From: Paulinella micropora
Lineage: Eukaryota > Cercozoa > Imbricatea > Euglyphida > Paulinellidae
Direction: 5' to 3'
NCBI GenBank assembly: GCA_019918135.1
Contig: WBZZ01000778.1
Span: 23,501-87,500 of the forward strand
Length of the DNA: 64,000 nucleotides
Part shown: positions 11,930 to 19,314 of the stretch, piece after piece
Numbering within the stretch: position 1 is the stretch's first letter
How the letters are laid out: each line of letters begins with the position of its first letter
The notes under the pieces: generated by a model
Databases searched by the model: none
Told to the model about the DNA's origin: nothing
The model's input: only the letters and a program-made list of their open reading frames with translations
Translations under genes and position numbers: made by a program

Positions 11930-13460
11930 AAAATCAGAAATCAGAAATTCGGAACTCTGCTTGTTTTTTCAGCAAGTAGTTGGACGGACACGGGCGGGAG
12001 GGGAGGGAGGTGGGCGAGGGACGAGCAGCGCGGGACCAGAACAAAATTTTGAAGCAGTGCTCGCAGCTATACAGCAGCCTATCATGCAAAAAGAATCAGA
12101 AATCAGAAATCAGAAATCCAGTACTCGGTTTTTTTACCAAGTCGTTGGACGGACGGGCGGGAGGGGAATGAGGTGGGCAAGGGAAGGCGGACGAGCAGCG
12201 CGGGACCAGAGAAAGAATTAGAAGCAGGGCTCGCAGCTATAGCACCCTTTGGCAAGGTGCAGCAGCAGCTTGTCTTGCCAAAAAATCAGAATCAGAAATC
12301 AGAAATCCAGAACTCGGTTTGTTTTTTAGCAAGTCGTTGGACGGACGGGCGGGAGGGGAGGGCGAGGGTAGGCAGACGAGCAGCGCGGGACAAGAGAAAA
12401 AATTAGAAGCAGGGCTCGCAGCTATAGCATCCTGTGGCAGGGTGCTACAGCAGCTTGTCTTGCCAAAAAATCAGAAATCAGAAATCAGAAATCAGACATC
12501 CAGAACTCGGATTGTTTTTTCAGCAAGTCGTTGGACGGACGGGCGGGAGGGGAGGCAGGTGGGCGAGGGACGAGCAGCGCGGGACCAGAATAAAATTTTG
12601 AAGCAGTGCTCGCAGCTGTAGAATCCTGTGGCAGGGTGCTACAGAAGCCTGTCTTGCCAAAAAATCAGAAATCAGAAATCAGAAATCCAGAACTCGGTTT
12701 GTTTTTTAGCAAGTCGTTGGACGGACGGGCGGGAGGGGAGGGCGAGGGTAGGCAGACGAGCAGCGCGGGACAAGAGAAAAAATTAGAAGCAGGGCTCGCA
12801 GCTATAGCATCCTGTGGCAGGGTGCTACAGCAGCTTGTCTTGCCAAAAAATCAGAAATCAGAAATCAGAAATCCAGAACTCGGTTTGTTTTTTCAGCAAG
12901 TCGTTGGACGGACGGGCGAGAGGGGAGGCAGGTGGGCGAGGGACGAGCAGCGCGGGACCAGAATAAAATTTTGAAGCAGGGCTCGCAGCTGTAGAATCCT
13001 GTGGCAGGGTGCTACAGAAGCCTGTCTTGCCAAAAAATCAGAAATCAGAAATCAGAAATCCAGAACTCTGTTTGTTTTTTAGCAAGTCGTTGGACGGACG
13101 GGCGGGAGGGGAGGGAGGTGGGCGAGGGTAGGCGGAAGAGCAGCGCGGGACCAGAGAAAAAATTAGAAGCACGGCTCGCAGCTATAGCATGCTGTGGCAG
13201 GGTGCTACAGCAGCTTGTCTCGCCAAAAAATCAGAAATCAGAAATCAGAAATCCAGAACTCGGTTTGTTTTTCAGCAAGTCGTTGGACCGACGGGCGGGA
13301 GGGGAGGCAGGTGGGCGAGGACGAGAAGCGCGGGACCAGAGAAAAAATGTTTGAAAGCAGGGCTCGCAGCTGTAGCAGCCAGTGGCAGGGTGCTACAGCA
13401 GCATGTCTTGAAAAAAAATTAGGAAATCAGAAATCAGAAATTCAGAACTAGGTTTTTTTG
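11930..13460. repeat. hairpin satellite, right arm of the inverted repeat
   Basis: Reverse-complement counterpart of 9480-10640, with about eight units. The extra units near 12400-12850 account for the longer right arm. Confidence 0.85.
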
Positions 13461-13605
13461 CAGCAAGTCGCTGGACGGACGGGCGGGAGGGGGGCAGGGG
13501 TGGGTGGGGCGGGGATGGGGGGGGGGGGGGGGGGGGATGGAAAGGCTGTGGGAGGGGGGTGATGGAAAGGGGATGGAACGCAGTGAGTGCAAGTCTTGCT
13601 ATAAC

Positions 13606-13735
13606 AGATGACGAATGCCTGCATGGGCGACGACGACAGGGTAGCATCGGTGCTACAGTGCAGTTGCAGAGGGATGCTACAGCCGGCGAGCTGACTCCCT
13701 GCCCGTCTCGTCCGTCACCCCGCGCGGTAGCATGT
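13606..13735 (+). mobile_element. partial SINE-like element
   Basis: Matches the 5' half of the ~210-bp element at 17424 and 24753 (GATGACGAATGCCTGCATGG onward to CGTCACCCC). It then stops abruptly at the GCGGTAGCA edge of LRR cassette 2. A short inverted piece of it lies at 9305-9350 in the left arm. Confidence 0.55.
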
Positions 13736-13762
13736 CTTAGCATGTGTGTTTCACATGTATAG

Positions 13763-13844
13763 GTTAATCGCACGTTGACTAGCCTGACTCTCTGGAACAA
13801 CGCAATAGGCGACGCAGGCACAGGCGATCGGAGACTGGTTAAAG
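13763..13844 (+). CDS. LRR exon, cassette 2 plus strand (82 bp)
   Basis: Same sequence as the minus exon of cassette 1, here on the plus strand after acceptor ATAG. It opens VNRTLTSLTLWNNAIGDAG and is two bases short of 84, so it is probably non-functional. Confidence 0.5.
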
Positions 13845-13848
13845 GTAC

Positions 13849-13932
13849 CTTCAGAGCTGCAGCAAAGTGCTTCACTCCCTCATCACCGATTCCATTCCAA
13901 GACAATTGCAGAGTCTTCAAAGAGCTATTCAC
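13849..13932 (-). CDS. LRR exon, cassette 2 minus strand
   Basis: Inverted copy of the 28-codon exon at 9101-9184, with the same missing acceptor AG. Donor GTACC follows at 13848. Confidence 0.55.
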
Positions 13933-14099
13933 CCAAACATGTAGAGTGCATTTTTTGTTTGCTACCGCTACAACTTTATTGCCGAAATGAGTCCTTCGCC
14001 CGAAAAAAATTTTCTGTGTGTGCCACAAATTGCGGCCAAAACAAAGCGTCCGTATATTCCGGTGTTTTTGGCATTTGTCGCGAACTTCACCGCAAACCT

Positions 14100-14107
14100 A
14101 AACCTGC

Positions 14108-14148
<41 letters not shown>

Positions 14149-15160
14149 AAAGGACATTTCTGCAATTGGAAGGTTGCTCAAGAAAATTTTTGGGGAAAGA
14201 AACTCGGGAGGGGTATTTTTTCATGTTTTTACATTTTTTTCCCCGCCCGACCTTCTTTCCCCAGAAATTTTCTTGAACTACAACTTTATTGCCTAAAATG
14301 TCCTTCGCCCGAAAAAAATTTTCTTTGTGTGCCGCGAATTTCGGCAAATATCAGTTACCCGTAAATTACGGCACCGGTGCATATGTGGCAAAAATTCACC
14401 GGAAATCAGAAAACTACGAAAAAAAAATTGCAAAGGACATTTCGGCAATTGGAAGGTAGCTCAAGAAAAATTTTGGGGAAAGAAACTCGGGAGGGGAATT
14501 TTTTCATGTTTTGACATTTTTTCCCCGCCCGACCTTCTTTCCCCAGAAATTTTCTTGAGCTACAACTTTATTGCCGAAATGTCCTTCGCCCGAAAAAAAA
14601 TTCTGTGTGTGCCACAAATTGCGGCCAAAACAAAGCGTCCGTATATTCCGGTGTTTTTGGCATTTGTCGCGAACTTCACCGCAAACCTAAACCTGCGATT
14701 TTTTTTTTTTTTTTTTTTTTTTTTTGCAAAGGACATTTCGGCAATTGGAAGGTAGCTGAAGAAAATTTTTGGGGAAAGAAACTCGGGAGGGGTATTTTTT
14801 CATGTTTTTACATTTTTTCCCCCGCCCGACCTTCTTTCCCCAGAAATTTTCTTGAACTACAACTGTATTGCCTAAATGTCCTTCGCCCGAAAAAAATTTT
14901 CTGTGTGCCGCGAATTTCGGCAAATATCAGTCACCCGTAAATTACGGCACCGGTGCATATGTCGCAAAATTCACCGGAAAACAGAAAATTACGAAAAAAA
15001 ATTTGCAAAGGACATTTCGGCAATTGGAAGGTAGCTCAAGAAAATTTTTCGGGAAAGAAACTCGGGAGGGGAATTTTTTCATGTTTTTACATTTTTTTCC
15101 CCGCCCGCCCTTCTTTCTTCAAAAATTTTCTTGAGCTACAACATTACTGCCTAAATGCGC
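14100..15160. repeat. hairpin-element array, period about 280 bp (+ orientation)
   Basis: GCAAAGGACATTTC recurs near 14147, 14430, 14725 and 15006, a period of about 283-296 bp. Units contain CTCAAGAAAATTTTTGGGG and, ~110 bp on, its inverted partner CCCCAGAAATTTTCTTGA, together a MITE-like hairpin. Many also carry the block CACCGGTGCATATG. The same family runs in opposite orientation at 45180-46400. Non-coding. Confidence 0.75.
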
Positions 15161-15336
15161 GAAAAAAAATTTTCTGTGTGTGTCGCAAATTGCGGCAAAA
15201 AACAAAGCGTCCGTAAATTCCAGTGTTTTTGGCATTTGTCGCGAGATTCACCGCAAACCCGCAGCAAGTGAAAATTTTTTTTGGCGAAGGACATTTCGGC
15301 GGTAGCATATCTAACAAGTTTTTTTTTGGCGTCCAG

Positions 15337-15420
15337 ATGAACAATTCGCTTCGAGAGCTCGAAAAGCAAGAGAACAATATTGGAGCTGAAGGTGCGAGGG
15401 CCTTTGGCGAAGCTCTGAAG
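15337..15420 (+). CDS. LRR exon, cassette 3 plus strand
   Basis: Acceptor GTCCAG, then 28 codons in phase 0 beginning MNNSLRELEKQENNIGAEGA and ending EALK, then donor GTACCT. Matches the ribonuclease-inhibitor LRR spacing. If spliced to the plus exons at 15576, 15838 and 16240 it would give four consecutive LRRs. Confidence 0.65.
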
Positions 15421-15424
15421 GTAC

Positions 15425-15508
15425 CTTGATAGCATCTGCTATTGACTGCGCACCTTGTGGTCCGGTGCCGTTTCTGCCGAAATCGAGAGCGGTGAGGGTT
15501 AAGTTCAC
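15425..15508 (-). CDS. LRR exon, cassette 3 minus strand
   Basis: Acceptor AG, then 28 open codons VNLTLTALDFGRNGTGPQGA onward to AIK, then donor GTACCT. Full-length and phase 0. It lies in the putative intron of the plus-strand reading and vice versa. Confidence 0.65.
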
Positions 15509-15575
15509 CTAAGCAACCCACAAGCTTGTCTTCGCGCGGCGGTAGCAAGTCTAATAGGAACATATGTGGATATAG

Positions 15576-15659
15576 GTGAACAAGACGCTACAAGGGCTTG
15601 GTTTAGGAAATAACAACATCGGGTATGATGGCGCAAAAGCCATCGGGAAGGCGTTAGAG
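15576..15659 (+). CDS. LRR exon, cassette 4 plus strand
   Basis: Acceptor TATAG, 28 codons VNKTLQGLGLGNNNIGYDGA onward to KALE, donor GTACCT. Phase 0 and full-length. Confidence 0.65.
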
Positions 15660-15663
15660 GTAC

Positions 15664-15746
15664 CTTAAGCATGTTTGCGATTGCCTCTGCGCCTGCTGGT
15701 CCTATTTTGTTACTTCCATGCGTAGCTCGATTACAGTTTTGTTTTC
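15664..15746 (-). CDS. LRR exon, cassette 4 minus strand (83 bp)
   Basis: Acceptor CACAG, opening ENKTVIELRM and ending ANMLK, donor GTACCT. It is one base shorter than its twin in cassette 6, which shifts the frame and leaves TAG in the original frame. Probably inactive in this strand. Confidence 0.5.
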
Positions 15747-15837
15747 CTGTGCAATATGTACTTTTATGAGTGTGCTACCGCGGCGGCTAGCATGGAAGTA
15801 GCATCTCACCCTTCATATATATTATGGATGTGAGCAG

Positions 15838-15942
15838 GTGAATACAACTCTTACGAGCCTAAGCGTTGCAGCAGGCCCTTTTGCGAGCGATAAAGACAAG
15901 ATCGGAGTGGAAGGAGCCAAGGCGTTTGCTGATGCTCTCAAG
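15838..15942 (+). CDS. LRR exon, cassette 5 plus strand (35 codons)
   Basis: Acceptor GCAG, then VNTTLTSLSVAAGPFASDKD, continuing KIGVEGAKAFADALK. Seven residues longer than the usual 28, an insertion between the strand and the IGxxG part of the LRR. Phase 0. Confidence 0.6.
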
Positions 15943-15949
15943 GTCTTAC

Positions 15950-16039
15950 CTGGATGGCTTCTGCAATATGTTTAGCACCTTGCGGACCGATGTTGTTGAG
16001 TGAAATATCAAGATTTGAGAGCTTGCTGTTCTTGTTCTC
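15950..16039 (-). CDS. LRR exon, cassette 5 minus strand (30 codons)
   Basis: Acceptor TGCAG, then 30 codons ENKNSKLSNLDISLNNIGPQ onward to EAIQ, then donor GTAAGACC, a textbook splice donor. Phase 0. The best-looking exon of the minus-strand set. Confidence 0.65.
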
Positions 16040-16239
16040 CTGCATTACACACAACCACATTTTTGGATGCTAACATATGTATACGTTATACGCATTCATG
16101 CATGCTCAGGCATAATTCAAAGGAAATATACATACCTACACGCGTGTACACAATACACACACATCATTGCATCACTTTAAAGCTAATGCTACCCGCGCCG
16201 CGCGGGTAGCAATTCGAATAGGAACATATGTGGATATAG

Positions 16240-16323
16240 GTGAACAAGACGCTACAAGCGCTTGGTTTAAGAAGTAACAACATCGGGGATGATGGCGCAA
16301 AAGCCATCGGGAAAGCGTTAGAG
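16240..16323 (+). CDS. LRR exon, cassette 6 plus strand
   Basis: Acceptor TATAG, 28 codons VNKTLQALGLRSNNIGDDGA onward to KALE, donor GTACCT inside GGTACC (16323-16328). Confidence 0.65.
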
Positions 16324-16327
16324 GTAC

Positions 16328-16411
16328 CTTAAGCATGTTTGCGATTGCTTCTGCGCCTGCTGGTCCTATTGTGTTTGCTCCCATGCGTAGCTCGATTACA
16401 GTTTTGTTTTC
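16328..16411 (-). CDS. LRR exon, cassette 6 minus strand
   Basis: Acceptor CATAG, 28 open codons ENKTVIELRMGANTIGPAGA onward to NMLK, donor GTACCT. Full-length and phase 0. Confidence 0.65.
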
Positions 16412-16499
16412 CTATGCAATATGTACTTTTATGAGTGTGCTACCGCACCCCCCCTCTCCCCCGAGCTTCACCGTAAATCAGGGGCAAAAAATTTGGCGG

Positions 16500-16615
16500 C
16501 CGAGGACGATTTTGTTGTTGTTGTTGTTGTTGTTTTTGCTTGGTCGAGCGGCGCAAAAGAGCATGGCGGGTCAGTGGATGGGAGCTGCATACATATAGAT
16601 CGCGAGGGGAGTCTC
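16500..16615 (-). mobile_element. SINE-like element fragment with TTG-repeat tail
   Basis: Minus-strand fragment of the ~210-bp element (CGATCTATATGTATGCAGCT through GCGCCGCTCGACCAAGCA). The tail is (CAA)n on the minus strand, where the 17424 copy has a long A-run. Confidence 0.6.
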
Positions 16616-17330
16616 CTCCCGCCTGTCCGTCCAACGACTTGCTTAAAAAAAAAAAGAGTTCTGAATGTCTGATTTCTGATTTCTGATTTTTTTTTGTCCT
16701 GCTAGTGTTTTCATGTGTTTGTGTTCTCACCCCCCCCCCCCCCCGGGGGGAGGGGGGGGAGGGACGAGCAGCGCGGGACGAAAACAAACATTTCTTTTAG
16801 AAGCAGGGCTCGCAGCTGTTGCATCCTGTGGCAGGGTGCTACAGAAGCCTATCATGCAAAAAAAAAAAATCAGAAATCAGAAATTCAGAACTCTGTTTGT
16901 TTTTTAGCAAGTCGTTGGACGGACGGGCGGGAGGGGAGGGAGGTGGGCGAGGGACGAGCAGCGCAGGACCAGAAAAAAATTTTAAAGTAGGGCTCGCAGC
17001 TGTAGCATCCTGTGGCAGGGTGCTACAGCAGCCTATCATGCAAAAAGAATCAGAAATCAGACATCAGAAATCCAGAACTCAGTTTGTTTTTCAGCAAGTC
17101 GTTGGACGGACGGGCGGGAGGGGAGGGATGTGGGCGAGGGAAGGCGGACGAGCAGCGCGGGACCAGAGAAAAAATTAGAAGCAGGGCTCGCAGCTGTAGC
17201 ACCCTGTGGGCCAGAGGGTGCTACAGCAGTATGTCTTGAAAAGAAATCAGAAATCAGAAATCAGAAATTCACAGAACTAGGTTTTTTTTTTCAGCAAGTC
17301 GCTGGACTGACGGGCGGGAGGGGGGGCAGG
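16615..17330. repeat. hairpin satellite cluster
   Basis: Three to four ~200-bp units of the hairpin satellite in the right-arm orientation, with CAGAAATCAGAAATCAGAAA, GCAAGTCGTTGGACGGACGG and the TAGCATCCTGTGGCAGGGTGCTA hairpin. A C15G6 block at 16730-16760 interrupts the first unit. Confidence 0.8.
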
Positions 17331-17423
17331 GGTGGGTGGGGCGGGGGGGGGGGGGGGGAATGGAAGGGCTGTGGGCGGGAGGTAATGGGAAGGAGATGGC
17401 ACGCAGTGAGTGCAAGTCTTGCT

Positions 17424-17621
17424 ATAGCAGATGACGAATGCCTGCATGGGCGACGACGACAGGGTAGCATCGGTGCTACAGGGCAGTTGCAGGGGGGTGC
17501 TACAGCCGGCGAGCTGACTCCCTGCCCGTCTCGTCCGTCACCCCCCGCCTCTACCCTCGCGATCTATATGTATGCAGCCCCCATCCACTGCCCCGCCAGG
17601 CTCTTTTGCGCCGCTCGACCA

Positions 17622-17699
<78 letters not shown>
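17424..17699 (+). mobile_element. SINE-like element, ~210 bp with 75-bp A tail
   Basis: From GATGACGAATGCCTGCATGG to CGCTCGACCAAGC followed by a pure A-run of about 75 bases. Full-length relatives lie at 24753-24960 and 34005-34212, with partial ones at 13606, 9305 (inverted) and 16500 (inverted). An A-rich tail of variable length and repeated dispersal suggest a short retroposon. I see no convincing tRNA-type promoter boxes. Confidence 0.55.
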
Positions 17700-17700
<1 letters not shown>

Positions 17701-18459
17701 GTTTAAAAAAGTTAAAAAAATGAATGCCTGATTTCTTATTTCTGGGTTTTACAAGGGAGGTGGCTGTAGCCGGTGAGCCGACTCGCTGCCCGTCTTGTCC
17801 GCTCCCCCGTACGTGGTCTCGCAAGAGGGTTAGGATAGTGTGCAAACGCGGGGGGTGTGGAGCGCTACCACCTTCAATTTGTTAGCAGTAGCAGAGCATT
17901 CCAAAATCAATCGACAAGTCTTTTTTTTTTTTTAACAATAACCCCACTGGATATGGTTGTTTTAGGTCCTGGGCGGGGCGCCAGAGGGAGGGCACGAGCT
18001 CTGACGGAGAGCTGTATCACTGTAGCATAAGCAGAAGCCAAGGCAAGCAAATCCACTGCCGGCTGCTTTGATTGCACGCTTTGGGCTCCTTGGCGCTACA
18101 GGCCACCCGGCGCTTGCGTCTTATCGTGTGGTGGCACAAGGAGGTAAGGAGCAGCCAGCTGTACGTGCGTGTCCGGCTAGGACAGCAGCGGAGCGCAGCT
18201 CGACAAAACGAGCGTGGCTGGCGACTCTGGCTGTCCATCAGGCGCTCCCGCGCACCGACTGTGGATTTCCCTACGATCCAAAAATTGTTTAACTATTGAA
18301 CCAGAAGACGAATCGCGAGTCCGTCGGGATGTTGGGGTTTGGAAAAACCAACTGAGCAGCTCTTGCCGGCCGCGCGCCTCGCGAGAGGTGATCGGACACG
18401 CCCGAGGGGTCGCGCGGTAGCTGGTTGTGCGCTGCCTTCGTGATCGGCAGGCGTCTTTT
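17700..18459. other. non-coding 3' flank of the Sel1/TPR-like gene, copy A
   Basis: Shared in order with 24961-25703 and 34213-34955. It is therefore part of the ancestral unit that carried this gene family. It includes GTACGTGGTCTCGCAAGAGG, GATATGGTTGTTTTAGGTCC and TGGTGGCACAAGGAGGTAAG. Short open frames recur between copies but are not conserved as proteins. Confidence 0.6.
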
Positions 18460-19314
18460 TTACTTTGCCCTATTTCTCTTCCCTATCGTGCTTGCGTTTC
18501 TTCTTAGCCTTATTTCGCGTCGCAGCGCCTCGTGCGGCGCCGCTTGGGTTAAACTTTCCGCATCGCGCTTGCGTTTCTTCTTGGCTTTCTTTTCGCGTCG
18601 CACCTCCTCCTGCGGCGCCGCTTGGGATAAACTGTCCTCTTTCTTATCGCGCTTTCGTTTCTTCTTGGCCTTCTTGTTGCGTCGCGCCTCCTCGTGCGGC
18701 GCCGCTTGGGTTGAACTCTTCTCTTCGGAACCCCCACCTGGCTTCTCGACTGCGTTATCCCGCTCTGGATAGAACACATCCGTTGTGTAGGGAAACAACA
18801 AGCCCTTAGCACCTTTCCCACCTTTCCCACTGGAAGCGTATATATTGTGGGCAAGCTTCTTCGTCAGGTCCAGCTGCGGAAAGCTTTCCTGCAAGCGAGC
18901 CCAAAATCGCTCTTCGGCTCGCTCGCTTAGTTTCCCTTGGCCGAGATCCAGAAATCTTTCGAAGCTTGCCACGAGATCCCCGGGCCGTATGGCAAACCGT
19001 CCCTTGTTCTTTCCTTGCTTGACGCGAAAAACGTGAGGGAGCGCTGTCTCAAGTGGTTTATCCAAACCTGGTAGTTTCTCTTGCGTTGCAACATCTCTGC
19101 GGAACGCCGACAACCACTGCTCGTATCCATCTGCCGACGCTTCCGGGCCGGCGGCCCGCCCAGTGCCACGTCCTCCAACATGCAAGCGTGCAAGTACTAT
19201 GCGAGCTCTTCCGACGAAGGCACGTCGGTCAAAGATTCTGATGATGATGCGGGCGCGGCAAGCCGAGCAACCGTAACTGCCAGGCCTTTCTGCCGCAACT
19301 GGTCCGAGGTCCAC
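18460..19314 (-). CDS. Sel1/TPR-like family copy A, C-terminal part with basic tail
   Basis: Fourth fragment of the copy A gene. In the family frame it starts near 19190, since the first ~40 codons of the open frame are out of frame with copies B and C. It carries a conserved block, GRFAIRPGDLVASFERFLDL and LSERAEERFWARLQESFPQL. This is followed by a lysine/arginine-rich tail made of about three repeats of ~28 residues (core KKAKKKRKRD, then SLSQAAPQEE), a likely nuclear-localisation and nucleic-acid-binding tail. It ends at a TAG/TAA-rich region. The frame break with the preceding fragment lies near 19195, where SSEELA runs into a stop while copies B and C continue SSEELAQYLHA. I do not recognise the domain family. 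Confidence 0.5.
   Translation of the reverse strand: MDLGPVAAERPGSYGCSACRARIIIRIFDRRAFVGRARIVLARLHVGGRGTGRAAGPEASADGYEQWLSAFRRDVATQEKLPGLDKPLETALPHVFRVKQGKNKGRFAIRPGDLVASFERFLDLGQGKLSERAEERFWARLQESFPQLDLTKKLAHNIYASSGKGGKGAKGLLFPYTTDVFYPERDNAVEKPGGGSEEKSSTQAAPHEEARRNKKAKKKRKRDKKEDSLSQAAPQEEVRREKKAKKKRKRDAESLTQAAPHEALRREIRLRRNASTIGKRNRAK

Larger units (their letters stand above)
13728..13968. mobile_element. LRR exon cassette 2 (mirror of cassette 1)
   Basis: Inverted copy of cassette 1 near the tip of the right arm. It is bounded by GCGGTAGCATG at 13728 and TGCTACCGC at 13961. The two exons again face each other across GGTACC (13844-13849). Confidence 0.65.
8752..14283. repeat. giant imperfect inverted repeat (arms 2.4 and 2.95 kb)
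   Basis: The left arm (about 8752-11190) reads as the reverse complement of the right arm (about 11328-14283). Matching landmarks from outside in: the AAAATTTTTG/TTTCTTTCCCC hairpin element, an A-run against a T-run, an LRR cassette, the SINE-like fragment, the hairpin satellite, TTTACGCCAAGACCGGC against its complement, and GTCTGATGGCGCTGGCC near the centre. A loop of about 137 bp (11191-11327) remains unpaired. The right arm is about 0.5 kb longer, mainly from extra satellite units near 12.4-12.8 kb. Confidence 0.85.
15296..15540. mobile_element. LRR exon cassette 3
   Basis: Starts with CGGCGGTAGCA at 15296. Two full-length LRR exons, plus (15337-15420) and minus (15425-15508), meet at GGTACC (15420-15425). 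The right-hand inverted terminus is not distinct, because cassette 4 begins at GCGGTAGCA immediately after it. Confidence 0.65.
15538..15781. mobile_element. LRR exon cassette 4
   Basis: Bounded by GCGGTAGCAAG at 15538 and GTGCTACCGC at 15771, inverted with respect to each other. It is a close sequence copy of cassette 6 (16196-16446) over its full length, intronic parts included, which shows that the whole ~245-bp cassette duplicates as a unit. Confidence 0.7.
15775..16197. mobile_element. LRR exon cassette 5 (longer variant)
   Basis: Lies between GCTACCGCGGCGGCTAGC (15770-15790) and TGCTACCCGCGCC (16187). Its two LRR exons converge like the others, but the junction is GGTCTTACC with 7 bp between exon ends, and the donors are GTCTTA (plus) and GTAAGA (minus). 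The intronic arms are longer than in the other cassettes. Confidence 0.6.
16196..16446. mobile_element. LRR exon cassette 6
   Basis: Bounded by GCGCGGGTAGCA (16199) and GTGCTACCGC (16437). Near-duplicate of cassette 4, differing by scattered substitutions, some of which change the encoded LRR (GLGLGNNNIGYDG against ALGLRSNNIGDDG). Confidence 0.7.
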
